Shown here: piece by piece, positions 9,578 through 17,702 of the stretch
Layout: each line of letters begins with the position of its first letter
Position numbering within the stretch: the first letter of the stretch is position 1
NCBI GenBank assembly: GCA_015057305.1
Contig: SVES01000004.1
Coordinates: forward strand, 1-64,000
Source: Pseudobutyrivibrio ruminis
GTDB taxonomy: Bacteria > Bacillota > Clostridia > Lachnospirales > Lachnospiraceae
Length of the DNA stretch: 64,000 nt
Direction of reading: 5' to 3'
The notes under the pieces: generated by a model
What the model was told of the DNA's origin: nothing
The model's input: only the letters and a program-made list of their open reading frames with translations
Database searches by the model: none
Program-made: the position numbers and the translations under genes

Positions 9578-10240
9578 CTAATCAACTAATTTACTTGCTT
9601 TTTCTTCCATCCCCTTAAAGCATAAATATGCCAAAAGCTTGTTATCTCTTTCGAGAATCTTTCCAGCATATAAAATTCCATTATTTTCAGCCTCAGCCCT
9701 AACGATTCTAGCCTTAACCGCTAAACTGAAATCAGTATTTTTTGCATTATCAGCAAAATTTATTTCCACAATATCCCCAATAGTAACCCTGTATGAATTT
9801 CCTATAAAGGATATTCCAGCATCACTAATATCCAAAACTGAAACCGAAAATCTAAGACCATCCTCTTTAAGAGCTGAGCCTGGAGTGTTTACCGTAACTC
9901 TAACATCCTCCCTGCGTTCACTGGATGCAGCTATCTTGCCAAAGGCCTTGGCATCTATGGCGTAATAATCAATCCCCTTGAAATTGACTACAGTAACAGA
10001 AAGATTTTTCCATACTACCCTTCCACCTGTATAGGGATCGATGCAATGTAGTGAAAAACTCATGCTTTCAGGGGAACCATTAGCAAAATCTACCACTTGC
10101 TCATTATAAATATAAGGCTTCACAAGTGCCCCTGTACCTGCATTTGTTCCTATCACCTGGGTTTTAAACTCAAAGGAGGAGCCTCCAATGAGTATTTCCA
10201 ATGTGACCTCTTGTCCGGCTTTCAGCTTATCAATAGTCAT
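9578..10240 (-). CDS. PilZ-domain c-di-GMP-binding protein
   Basis: 220 residues with a YcgR-like N-terminal beta domain (about 1-105) and a C-terminal PilZ domain. Both c-di-GMP contacts are present: the arginine motif ERREDVR (R110-x3-R114) and DISDAGISFIG (DxSxxG, 137-142). Proteins of this layout couple c-di-GMP to flagellar motors or exopolysaccharide enzymes; the partner here is unknown. A GGGGAGAAG site precedes the ATG. It lies upstream of the zinc-ribbon membrane protein gene. Confidence 0.88.
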   Translation of the reverse strand: MTIDKLKAGQEVTLEILIGGSSFEFKTQVIGTNAGTGALVKPYIYNEQVVDFANGSPESMSFSLHCIDPYTGGRVVWKNLSVTVVNFKGIDYYAIDAKAFGKIAASSERREDVRVTVNTPGSALKEDGLRFSVSVLDISDAGISFIGNSYRVTIGDIVEINFADNAKNTDFSLAVKARIVRAEAENNGILYAGKILERDNKLLAYLCFKGMEEKASKLVD

Positions 10241-10311
10241 GATTCTTCTCCCCTATAATCATTTACCCATTAATCTAAATATATTTTACATAATTAATCG
10301 ACTATTTTGTA

Positions 10312-11187
10312 TTAAAATTTCGAGTTTTCACTTAATTTTCCCAAAATTTTAGCTGCTTCAATTACATGTTTAACCAAAATGCTGGTTGTAACACCACCCA
10401 CTCCACCGGGAACTGGTGTTATAGCCCTTGCTAAAGCTTGAACTTCATCAAATTTTACATCCCCACAAAGTTTATTTTTTACTTCATTCCAGCCTATGCC
10501 AACATCTATTATAATTTGACCCTCACTAACATATTCAGCCCCAATACTTTCCATTTGACCTGTAGCAACAACAAGTATATCTGCCCTTTTAGTAATCTCT
10601 TGCATATTATTTGTTTTGGTGTGACAAATAGTAACTGTAGCATTTTTGTGCATCAAAAGCAGGGCAACTGGTCTTCCTATGACAAGCGATCTGCCAATGA
10701 CAACAACATTTTTTCCGGCAACATCAATGTTGTAGTATTTCAAAATTTCCATTGCCGCTTCAGCTGTACATGGAGCAAAGCCAAGTGCTGTGTTAGTAAA
10801 AACTCCAGCAAGCGATAAGTCTGTGCATCCATCCACATCCTTTTGCACTGCCAAAAGCTTTCTGGCTCTTTCTCCATCAATATGCTTAGGCAAAGGTCTA
10901 AACATAAGGATTCCATGAATATTTATATCATTATTTAATTTTTCTAAGGTGTCAAAAAATACATTTTCTTCAACATCTTCCGGCAATGCAAAAACCTTTA
11001 CCTCAACTCCAACCTTCTCGCATCTTTTAATTGCACCCTTTTCATAGGAGATATCATCAGCTCTTTCACCAACCCTCAAGATAGCTAGTGTAGGACATAT
11101 CCCACTTTTTTTAAGCTCCTCTACCTCCTGACTCATCCTTAAATTCAAACTGTCTACAACTTCTTTACCCTTTAATAGCTCTGCCAT
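10312..11187 (-). CDS. folD: Methylenetetrahydrofolate dehydrogenase (FolD family), cyclohydrolase residues lost
   Basis: A 291-residue FolD that interconverts methylene- and methenyl-tetrahydrofolate. The NAD(P) fold is clear in VVIGRSLVIGRP and TPVPGGVGGVT, and DVDG (117-120) keeps the folate-site aspartate. Two residues needed for the cyclohydrolase half-reaction are changed. In the usual YxxxK motif, Y48 is followed at +4 by A52 instead of Lys, and the usual QLPLP reads FRPLP (F96 for Gln). This predicts a dehydrogenase-only enzyme, matching the neighbouring cyclohydrolase-type fchA 8 bases upstream. Automatic annotation would call it bifunctional. Confidence 0.93.
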   Translation of the reverse strand: MAELLKGKEVVDSLNLRMSQEVEELKKSGICPTLAILRVGERADDISYEKGAIKRCEKVGVEVKVFALPEDVEENVFFDTLEKLNNDINIHGILMFRPLPKHIDGERARKLLAVQKDVDGCTDLSLAGVFTNTALGFAPCTAEAAMEILKYYNIDVAGKNVVVIGRSLVIGRPVALLLMHKNATVTICHTKTNNMQEITKRADILVVATGQMESIGAEYVSEGQIIIDVGIGWNEVKNKLCGDVKFDEVQALARAITPVPGGVGGVTTSILVKHVIEAAKILGKLSENSKF

Positions 11188-11195
11188 AACGTCTC

Positions 11196-11813
11196 CTATC
11201 CTAGTCTTTCTACCACATCCTTATATATTTGCTCAGCCTTAAGGCTGTATTCCTCAACCAATGAATCAATCTGTTGCTCTAAGGAATTAGCATATTCCTT
11301 ATCTGCCATTAACCTGGTATTAACCTTAACATTAACTGCAGCTCCCTTTAAAGCTCCTAAAAGTATAACTGCCCCGGTAGCCGCATCACTGATCATTAGC
11401 TTTGAGCCCTTATCTGCAAAGTCTCTTTGCAAATCAATGGCCTGACAGGTAAGCTCAGCTATTTTAAAAGGTACTATAGCTGCATCCTTTAAGCATTTTT
11501 CTAAAATATCTCCTCTGGTAGGCTCATCCTTTGGAATAGCATATGCCTTCGACAAAGGCTCAAAGGCCTTCGCATCTTCCTCTATGCACTGTAATAGCTG
11601 TTCACGTAAGACTTCAGCTTTTTCCATTAAGCCTAAAATGTCCTTTTCAACATCAGCATATGTCTTTTTGCCAACAGTAAACTGCCCAACCATTGTGCCT
11701 AAAGCAATACCTATACTTCCTACAAGCCCACTAGCGCCGCCTCCACCAGGGACAGAACTTTTTGCTGCCAATGCCTTTGTAAATTCCTGAATGCTAAGCT
11801 GATTCATACCCAT
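11196..11813 (-). CDS. fchA: Methenyltetrahydrofolate cyclohydrolase / formiminotransferase-cyclodeaminase family protein
   Basis: 205 residues of the all-helical cyclodeaminase/cyclohydrolase family. The glycine-rich N-terminus SSVPGGGGASGLVGSIG is its hallmark. It would convert 5,10-methenyl-THF to 10-formyl-THF (or remove ammonia from formimino-THF). GGAGG lies eight bases before the ATG. It is directly upstream of folD with an 8-base gap. Because that FolD seems to lack cyclohydrolase residues, FchA is probably the cell's cyclohydrolase in one-carbon metabolism. A histidine-degradation role is less likely, since no hut genes are nearby. Confidence 0.9.
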   Translation of the reverse strand: MGMNQLSIQEFTKALAAKSSVPGGGGASGLVGSIGIALGTMVGQFTVGKKTYADVEKDILGLMEKAEVLREQLLQCIEEDAKAFEPLSKAYAIPKDEPTRGDILEKCLKDAAIVPFKIAELTCQAIDLQRDFADKGSKLMISDAATGAVILLGALKGAAVNVKVNTRLMADKEYANSLEQQIDSLVEEYSLKAEQIYKDVVERLG

Positions 11814-11843
11814 TATCTAAACCTCCAAAACTTTGCCTAATTC

Positions 11844-11870
11844 AAAAAAGACCTTGGTCGTCCAAGGTCT
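11844..11870 (-). terminator. Intrinsic terminator after the 57-residue gene
   Basis: A perfect 9-bp stem AGACCTTGG/CCAAGGTCT (11849-11857 with 11862-11870, loop TCGT) is followed on the minus strand by TTTTTT. It touches the stop codon of the small gene and separates it from fchA. Confidence 0.85.
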
Positions 11871-12043
11871 CAATCATCAATATAATCAAAAATAGTCATC
11901 TGGTTAGAATCTGCCACAAGATTCTCGTAATTTTCCTGTTCTTCCTCTGTCATCTGCCTGTGGAAGACATAGGTCTCCTGTCTAATGATTCCGTCCATAT
12001 CAAAATACATCTGTCTGTATTTTAGATTTTCATTTTCCAACAT
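11870..12043 (-). CDS. Small acidic protein, 57 residues
   Basis: The reading frame starts at the ATG at 12043 and ends at the TGA at 11870-11872, immediately before a strong terminator. The product begins MLENENLKYRQMYFDMDG and ends MTIFDYIDD. It is acidic, probably helical, and without cysteines or membrane segments. No good Shine-Dalgarno sequence precedes it. A five-codon frame (MGLE, 12043-12057) ends in TAATG, overlapping this start, which could supply translational coupling. It lies 67 bases after the GGDEF gene. Function is unknown. Codon quality and the tailored terminator support a real gene. Confidence 0.65.
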   Translation of the reverse strand: MLENENLKYRQMYFDMDGIIRQETYVFHRQMTEEEQENYENLVADSNQMTIFDYIDD

Positions 12044-12110
12044 TATTCTAAGCCCATCTTTAAAATGTACCTAAAAGGTCTCTTTTATTCTACCATATTA
12101 AATATATATT

Positions 12111-13784
12111 TCAATGAGATGTACGTCTATCAAACCCAGTTGACTCGTAGAACTGTTGTTTATCCTTATACATTCGCTCGTCAGCGATTTTTGTTAAAGC
12201 CTCGATATTCAGTTCTCTATCCTCTCTAATTGAGGCTACGCCTATGGCAACACTAATAGCTTCAACATATTTACCATGCCACTTAGATAAATAGTGTCTT
12301 AAATTTGTCAATCGTTTATTTACTTCAAGCTCACTTGCCACGATAATTATGCCAAACTCATCTCCACCGAGTCTGCCTACAGTAGATGTTGATGAGTTGG
12401 CAAAGGCTCTTTTTATACATTCTGCAGTGCCTACCAGCAATTCATCTCCTGCCTCATGCCCCATATTATCGTTATAGTATTTCAATCTATTAACATCTAT
12501 TTCAATAACAGTAAGATCCTTTGGAAGCTTATGCTTTTCATAATCTTCTACAACATTGTAAAAATGATGCCTGTTGCCAAGTTTTGTCAATTCATCTGTA
12601 AATGCATATACCTTTGCCTCGGCAAATTCTTTTTCCTCTCTTACATTCAGGCCAATTCGCCTATATATATATCCAACCTGAACCATTACATATACCATTA
12701 AATCAATTAATATAATCAGGATATAATTTGATTCAACATTATTTATATATCTAGCAAGAGCCAAACCTGCCAAGAAAATAAATACGCAATTTGCAATTGC
12801 TATTCCAGTACCAGCACTATGCTTCTTCTCCTCTTTGACACTTGAATATGAATAGTAACCTACCATAATCATTACTAGAACATCCAAAAAGTGTGCTAAA
12901 TAAACAAGATTTCCCCAATCATAAACACCAAAAATCGGCAAAATACAACCAATCAGTATTGAAAGCGCAATAATTCCGTCGACTATATTATCAACCTTTC
13001 CAATCCTAAAATATAATGACCTTGCAATTTCAAAAAACATCATTGGCATCAATAAAAATGCAATAATATTCAATATTGAAAAACCAGTCATGTTACCAAA
13101 GATTATAAATGGAATTCTAGCTTCATTTATAACCCATTGGGCGGATATGATTGAAAAGCAGCCTGCATAGAACAATGCCTCAAAGGAAAGTTTTCTAATC
13201 AGCACTGTCCTCTTTAAAATATAAAAGCCTGCGATACATATTTCCAAAATTCCAGTAACCGTGAAAAAGATAAATATAATCATAGATGGAACATTTCGCT
13301 TCATCTGGTCTATGCCGTAGGCTGACCTGGTAGTCAGAAAGGCATCTGTAAGCTGTGTCCCATAAATAGAATCCTGTAAATCGATTTTTATTTTGATATC
13401 TTTTCCTGAAAAACTGTAATCAAGAGGAATCCAGATTTCCTTATTACCCACATAGGATTTGTGTCCAAATAAATAGTGATCACTATTTTCAAAAACCACA
13501 TTATCATCAATTGTTATTTCAAAGCTCTCATAATACACTCTAAGAACAAGAATCTGGTCTCCGTACACAGTAGGCAATGTATTTTCCAGCTCTACCATTC
13601 CATCATTGCTATAGGGAAGAGACACAATCCTTCCATTGGCCTTCCAATAGTCGGAAAAAGACAAAGTATTTTCTCGCAAATCGTCATTAAGCTCATTTGT
13701 ATAGCAAAAGCCAAGTCCTATAAACAAAAGAAGTATTAACGTATATACGAATGCAACTAACCTTCTAACAAATGATAAATCCAT
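12111..13784 (-). CDS. Membrane-bound diguanylate cyclase (GGDEF) with 7TM sensor
   Basis: 557 residues. An N-terminal transmembrane helix (about 9-27) is followed by an extracytoplasmic beta-rich domain (30-160), a seven-helix membrane block (about 165-375) and a C-terminal GGDEF domain. The arrangement resembles 7TMR-DISM receptors. The catalytic signature is intact (RLGGDEF, GGDEF at 473-477; substrate-binding FTDELTKLGNR near 395). The RxxD inhibitory site normally just before GGDEF is absent, so product inhibition through it is not expected. It likely makes c-di-GMP in response to an external ligand. AGGAGGGGGCT precedes the ATG, 18 bases after pfkB. Confidence 0.9.
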   Translation of the reverse strand: MDLSFVRRLVAFVYTLILLLFIGLGFCYTNELNDDLRENTLSFSDYWKANGRIVSLPYSNDGMVELENTLPTVYGDQILVLRVYYESFEITIDDNVVFENSDHYLFGHKSYVGNKEIWIPLDYSFSGKDIKIKIDLQDSIYGTQLTDAFLTTRSAYGIDQMKRNVPSMIIFIFFTVTGILEICIAGFYILKRTVLIRKLSFEALFYAGCFSIISAQWVINEARIPFIIFGNMTGFSILNIIAFLLMPMMFFEIARSLYFRIGKVDNIVDGIIALSILIGCILPIFGVYDWGNLVYLAHFLDVLVMIMVGYYSYSSVKEEKKHSAGTGIAIANCVFIFLAGLALARYINNVESNYILIILIDLMVYVMVQVGYIYRRIGLNVREEKEFAEAKVYAFTDELTKLGNRHHFYNVVEDYEKHKLPKDLTVIEIDVNRLKYYNDNMGHEAGDELLVGTAECIKRAFANSSTSTVGRLGGDEFGIIIVASELEVNKRLTNLRHYLSKWHGKYVEAISVAIGVASIREDRELNIEALTKIADERMYKDKQQFYESTGFDRRTSH

Positions 13785-13802
13785 AGCCCCCTCCTGGATT
13801 CA

Positions 13803-14732
13803 TTATTCTTCTGGCAACTCAATTCCAAACTCACTAGGTAAAAATCTTGGACACACATTATCAGATGTTACGATTACTGAAGCAGCAAGGGTTGCCCCAA
13901 TTTCGCAGGCCTCTACCATTGTTTTGCCATAGGTAAGTCCTATAGTAACTCCTGCAAAAAATGAATCCCCTGCTCCAGTTGTATCCTTAACATCAACCTT
14001 TCTAGCTGGAACAAAGCCAGTATTTCCATCTATATCTGCATAAACTGCACCATCGCCACCCATTGTGACAATCATCTTTTTGATTTGTGCTCCTTGAATT
14101 TTCTTTGCCAAGATTTCTTGCATTTCTTCGTTTGTTTTATTGCTGTAATCGTCCATAAATAGGATTCCAGCTTCCTGAATATTGCATACGAAGCATTCCA
14201 CCTTTGTCAAGAAATCTCTACGCTCAACAGCTATGCTCATATTAGAAACTGCGGCATAAACCTTCAGATTATATTTTTCAGCATATTTAAATACACGCTT
14301 TATAGTATCCTTTTCCATATCTATTTCCAAAGCAATACTATCTGCATTCTTAAATATCTCATCTCCCTGCTCATCCAAAATATTATTGATTTCAGATAAA
14401 TCCGGACGCTTCGAGATTGATGCAACAACATCACCATGGTTATCAAAAACAGCAAGCCATTTACCCATACCATTTGGTGTTTTGCGCATATATTTAGTTT
14501 CAACCTTATGATTTTTAAGCTTTTCTAATACACCTAGACCAATTCCGCTCTCATCAACAAGGCTAACAAATGTTGGTCTAAGCTCAACATTTGCTATATC
14601 CTCTACAACATTTCTACTAACACCACCATGTACTTCCTCTACAGTTCCTACATTTCGTCCAGCAGGGATATAGCTAGCAGTGGAATGACCCTTAATGTCA
14701 ATAAAAACAGCACCTAGTACAACAATTCCCAT
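13803..14732 (-). CDS. PfkB-family carbohydrate/nucleoside kinase
   Basis: 309 residues of the ribokinase superfamily. The C-terminal signature DTTGAGDSFFAGVTIG holds the anion hole and catalytic Asp, and an N-terminal GGVSRNVVEDIANV supplies the sugar-binding glycine motif. GGVxRNVAEN-type sequences are common in kinases for pseudouridine or related nucleosides, but no pseudouridine glycosidase gene is adjacent, so the substrate is left open. It is transcribed divergently from the CobW-like gene through a shared symmetric promoter and followed by the GGDEF gene. Confidence 0.85.
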   Translation of the reverse strand: MGIVVLGAVFIDIKGHSTASYIPAGRNVGTVEEVHGGVSRNVVEDIANVELRPTFVSLVDESGIGLGVLEKLKNHKVETKYMRKTPNGMGKWLAVFDNHGDVVASISKRPDLSEINNILDEQGDEIFKNADSIALEIDMEKDTIKRVFKYAEKYNLKVYAAVSNMSIAVERRDFLTKVECFVCNIQEAGILFMDDYSNKTNEEMQEILAKKIQGAQIKKMIVTMGGDGAVYADIDGNTGFVPARKVDVKDTTGAGDSFFAGVTIGLTYGKTMVEACEIGATLAASVIVTSDNVCPRFLPSEFGIELPEE

Positions 14733-14781
14733 ATTATTTTACTCCATTCTAATATTTATAAATCTAGCTTCAAACTGTATG

Positions 14782-14809
14782 ATTATAGCACCTTATGCTA
14801 TAATATCAA
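14782..14809. promoter_or_regulatory. Symmetric back-to-back extended -10 promoters
   Basis: ATTATAGCA (14782-14790) and TGCTATAAT (14796-14804) form a perfect 9-bp inverted repeat with a 5-base centre. Each arm reads as an extended -10 (TGC-TATAAT), the right one toward the CobW-like gene and the left one toward the PfkB kinase. On the minus strand a TTGATA -35 match lies 16 bases away at 14804-14809. RNA polymerase could not occupy both at once. Confidence 0.6.
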
Positions 14810-14876
14810 AGAATTGTGTACAGATTATTTCTTTTTAAGAACATTTTATAAACATTTAAATGCAACGAGGTTATTT

Positions 14877-15809
14877 ATGATAAAGGTAGATTTAATCACA
14901 GGTTTTCTAGGAAGTGGTAAGACAACTTTCTTAAAGCTTTACGCCAAATATTTTATTAGTCAAGGATTAAAAATCGGTATTTTGGAAAATGATTATGGTG
15001 CAGTGAATGTTGATATGCTTCTTCTAAGTGAGCTTAGGGGTGAAAGCTGCGAGCTTGAAATGGTTGCAGGTGGCTGCGATGCCGATTGCCACAGACGACG
15101 CTTTAAAACAAAGCTAATTGCTATGGCTATGAGCGGCTATGACAGGGTTATAATTGAGCCTTCAGGCATTTTTGATGTAGACGAATTTTTCGATGTTGTA
15201 AGGGATGAGCCGCTGGACAATTGGTACGAAATAGGAAATGTTATTACAATTGTTGATGCAAGACTTGAGGATAAGCTCTCCTCTGCCTCTGATTTCTTTT
15301 TGGCTTCCCAAATTGCCAATGCTGGAATCATAGTTCTTAGTCGTACCCAGCTTACTGATACCGCTGGCATTAATGGCACCAAGGAGCACCTCAAATCCGC
15401 AGCAGCTTCTGCAAAGCTTGAGATAGATGTGGACTCTCTTTGCTTTGACAAGCCTTGGGATTCTCTTACTGAAGAAGACTTCAAAAAAATATCAGAAAGC
15501 AGCTACCGCACTCGCTCCTATATAAAAAAAATAACCACTGATGACAGTGGTTATAAAACTGTATATTTTCTTGAGCTACCAATGAAGCTAGAGGGGCTAA
15601 AGCAAAAAATCCAAACCCTTTTTTCTGACTCAGATTTTGGAAAAATATTTAGAGCCAAAGGCTTCTTTTTTGACAATGACACCTGGTTTCAATTCAATGC
15701 AACCAAATATGACTTTGAATTGTCTAAGATGCCTGTAGGTCAGCAGGTCTTCATTGTAATTGGTGAAAATCTAGATGAAGCCAAAATAAAGGATTATATG
15801 TCCTCTTAG
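14877..15809 (+). CDS. CobW/COG0523-family GTPase
   Basis: 310 residues. The P-loop GFLGSGKTT (9-17) and the IIEPSG motif (92-97) place it in the G3E family of metal-cofactor GTPases and metallochaperones. In typical members the metal site is CxCC; here the equivalent segment is GGCDADC, with C67 and C71 three residues apart and followed by HRRR. The metal or client is therefore uncertain. The ATG at 14877 has GAGG at proper spacing and starts the canonical MIKVDLITGFLGSG sequence, so the in-frame upstream ATG is rejected. Its stop is one base from the convergent dehydratase gene. Confidence 0.85.
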   Translation: MIKVDLITGFLGSGKTTFLKLYAKYFISQGLKIGILENDYGAVNVDMLLLSELRGESCELEMVAGGCDADCHRRRFKTKLIAMAMSGYDRVIIEPSGIFDVDEFFDVVRDEPLDNWYEIGNVITIVDARLEDKLSSASDFFLASQIANAGIIVLSRTQLTDTAGINGTKEHLKSAAASAKLEIDVDSLCFDKPWDSLTEEDFKKISESSYRTRSYIKKITTDDSGYKTVYFLELPMKLEGLKQKIQTLFSDSDFGKIFRAKGFFFDNDTWFQFNATKYDFELSKMPVGQQVFIVIGENLDEAKIKDYMSS

Positions 15810-15810
15810 A

Positions 15811-17043
15811 TTAAATGTGCCCTGCAATAGCCACCTTGGCAGCGGTAACTGGGCTAGCCAGATATATTTGAACCTTACTTGTACCCATTCGACCTAAAAA
15901 ATTGCGATTGTTTGTAGCAACAACAACTTCACCATCGGATAAAATTCCTCCACCTCTACCGCAGCAAAGACCGCAGCCTGGTGTAGTTATAATACATCCA
16001 GCATTAGATAGTATTTCAAGGGTACCATCATGAAGGGCCTCTCTATAAATCTTTCTACTTGCTGGGGTAACAATCATTTTCACGTATTCAGCCACATGCT
16101 TATCCTTGAGAATAATTGCTGCTGCTCTCAAATCCTCTAGTCTTCCATTTGTACATGAGCCAAGGAATACCTGGTCTACCTTAGTACCTGAAAGCTGGCT
16201 TACTGGTTTTATATTGTCCACCAAAGAAGGACAAGCCATTACCGGCACCATATCTTCTGCTCTATATCGAATAACCCTTGAATATTTTGCGTCATCATCA
16301 GGACGAAGTGCCTTTACTGAAGCATCATAAGGTATCTTGCAATAGTCGCATGTCTTTTCATCTGGAACAAACAAACCGCATTTTGCTCCAGCCTCTACCG
16401 ACATATTTGACATTGTCATTCGACTGGCCACGCTCATTGACTCGATTGTGCTTCCAGTAAATTCAATAGATTGATAGGTAGCCCCTGATGCAGTTAAATC
16501 ACCGATTATTCTTAGAATAATGTCCTTGGAGGTTACATCACCTGGTAATGTACCATCAATTTCTATTTTGATAGTTTCCGGAACTCTTATCCAAAGCTCT
16601 CCTGTACCAAGAATTCCTGCCATCTCTGTGTAGCCAATTCCTGTAGAAAAAGCCCCAACGCAACCGTAGGTTACAGTATGGCTATCTGTTCCAAAAGCAA
16701 TATCACCTGGCTTTACATAGCCAGCTTCCGTCATAAGCTGATGACAGATTCCATCTGTTCTATGAACATTTTTAATTCCATATTTTTTTGCGAATTCATC
16801 ACCAACGCGAAAATGTCTAGTATCATCAACCTGGGTTGCAGGCAAAAAATGGTCATAGATTAATACGACACTGTCAGGATTTGCCACCTTACTAAAGCCC
16901 ATTTCTTCGAATTTCTGTACTGCAAATGGAACCATAATGTCATCAATCATGCACCAGTCCACAGGAACTGTAACAATATCTCCTGGTCTTACCTCATGAC
17001 CAACCTTATTTCCAATTATCTTTTCAACTAATGTATGTCCCAT
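15811..17043 (-). CDS. LeuC-family (aconitase superfamily) dehydratase large subunit, copy 1
   Basis: 410 residues, the length of archaeal/clostridial-type LeuC/HacA subunits. The three [4Fe-4S] ligands are visible: C297 in GSCTNGR, and C357 and C360 in PGCGLCCG. Substrate-binding GTDSHT lies at 118-123. With its small subunit (11 bases upstream) it should interconvert 2- and 3-hydroxy acids such as isopropylmalate, citramalate, homocitrate or dimethylmalate. No leuA or leuB is nearby, so a leucine role is not shown. Confidence 0.85.
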   Translation of the reverse strand: MGHTLVEKIIGNKVGHEVRPGDIVTVPVDWCMIDDIMVPFAVQKFEEMGFSKVANPDSVVLIYDHFLPATQVDDTRHFRVGDEFAKKYGIKNVHRTDGICHQLMTEAGYVKPGDIAFGTDSHTVTYGCVGAFSTGIGYTEMAGILGTGELWIRVPETIKIEIDGTLPGDVTSKDIILRIIGDLTASGATYQSIEFTGSTIESMSVASRMTMSNMSVEAGAKCGLFVPDEKTCDYCKIPYDASVKALRPDDDAKYSRVIRYRAEDMVPVMACPSLVDNIKPVSQLSGTKVDQVFLGSCTNGRLEDLRAAAIILKDKHVAEYVKMIVTPASRKIYREALHDGTLEILSNAGCIITTPGCGLCCGRGGGILSDGEVVVATNNRNFLGRMGTSKVQIYLASPVTAAKVAIAGHI

Positions 17044-17054
17044 ATTCTCACCAA

Positions 17055-17540
17055 CTATTCCAATCCGTTTTTGTGTCTCATCGCCTTAACCAATCCACCA
17101 GCGTTAAGAATATCCATTAAATTCTCAGGAAGGCTTGCTATTGGATAGCTTTTATTATTTACAACTATCTCTTGCCCAGGGGTTACCTTAGCAATATCCC
17201 CCTCTGCCACCTCATCAAATAAATCTGGCTGCTCAATCAAAAGCAGCCCATTATTTATGGCATTTCTAAAAAAAATTCTAGCATAGCTCTTTGCTACAAT
17301 ACATGAAACTCCAAGAGCCTTCACCACCTCTGGTGCCTGTTCTCTAGATGATCCGCAACCAAAATTATATCCTGCCACTATTATATCCCCTGGTTTAATA
17401 TTTTTTGCCAAATCATCTCTTAATGGGCTGAAAGCATAGGGCTTCATATCCTCCACGGACTTCATAGCCAAGTATTCTGTAGGCAAAATAATATCAGTAT
17501 CAATATCATCACCTAATTTCCAAATTTTTGCTTCAAACAT
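17055..17540 (-). CDS. LeuD-family dehydratase small subunit, copy 1
   Basis: 161 residues of the swivelling aconitase small domain, with DDIDTDIILP at 11-20 and the active-site [11 protein letters not shown]. The substrate-recognition loop after DTD reads YLAM (23-26). Isopropylmalate isomerases of this type usually carry YLR and homoaconitases YLxY, so this subunit fits neither rule. It pairs with the large subunit downstream (11-base gap). GGAG precedes the ATG. A long hairpin separates it from the second pair. Confidence 0.85.
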   Translation of the reverse strand: MFEAKIWKLGDDIDTDIILPTEYLAMKSVEDMKPYAFSPLRDDLAKNIKPGDIIVAGYNFGCGSSREQAPEVVKALGVSCIVAKSYARIFFRNAINNGLLLIEQPDLFDEVAEGDIAKVTPGQEIVVNNKSYPIASLPENLMDILNAGGLVKAMRHKNGLE

Positions 17541-17603
17541 ATTTTCTCTCCATTAATTTAACTCAAAATTCAGTTCTTCATGCTCCCGCAGGCCAAGTCT
17601 ATG

Positions 17604-17695
17604 AGCAAAATCTTACATTCACAATCTATTTTATTCTTCATTCGACTAACATGTCTCATTCAGAAAAAAATAGATAGTGAATTAGATTTTGTTCT
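17604..17695. repeat. Long inverted repeat between the two dehydratase pairs
   Basis: Arms of about 29 bases (17604-17632 and 17667-17695) are inverted copies with few mismatches. The shared core is ATCTATTTT, with ATTCAC and CAAAATCT outside it; the loop is about 34 bases. It begins about 8 bases after the copy-2 large-subunit stop on the minus strand. No T-run follows, so it is not a simple terminator. It may stabilise or process the mRNA, or modulate expression between the pairs. Confidence 0.5.
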
Positions 17696-17702
17696 AAAGT
17701 TA

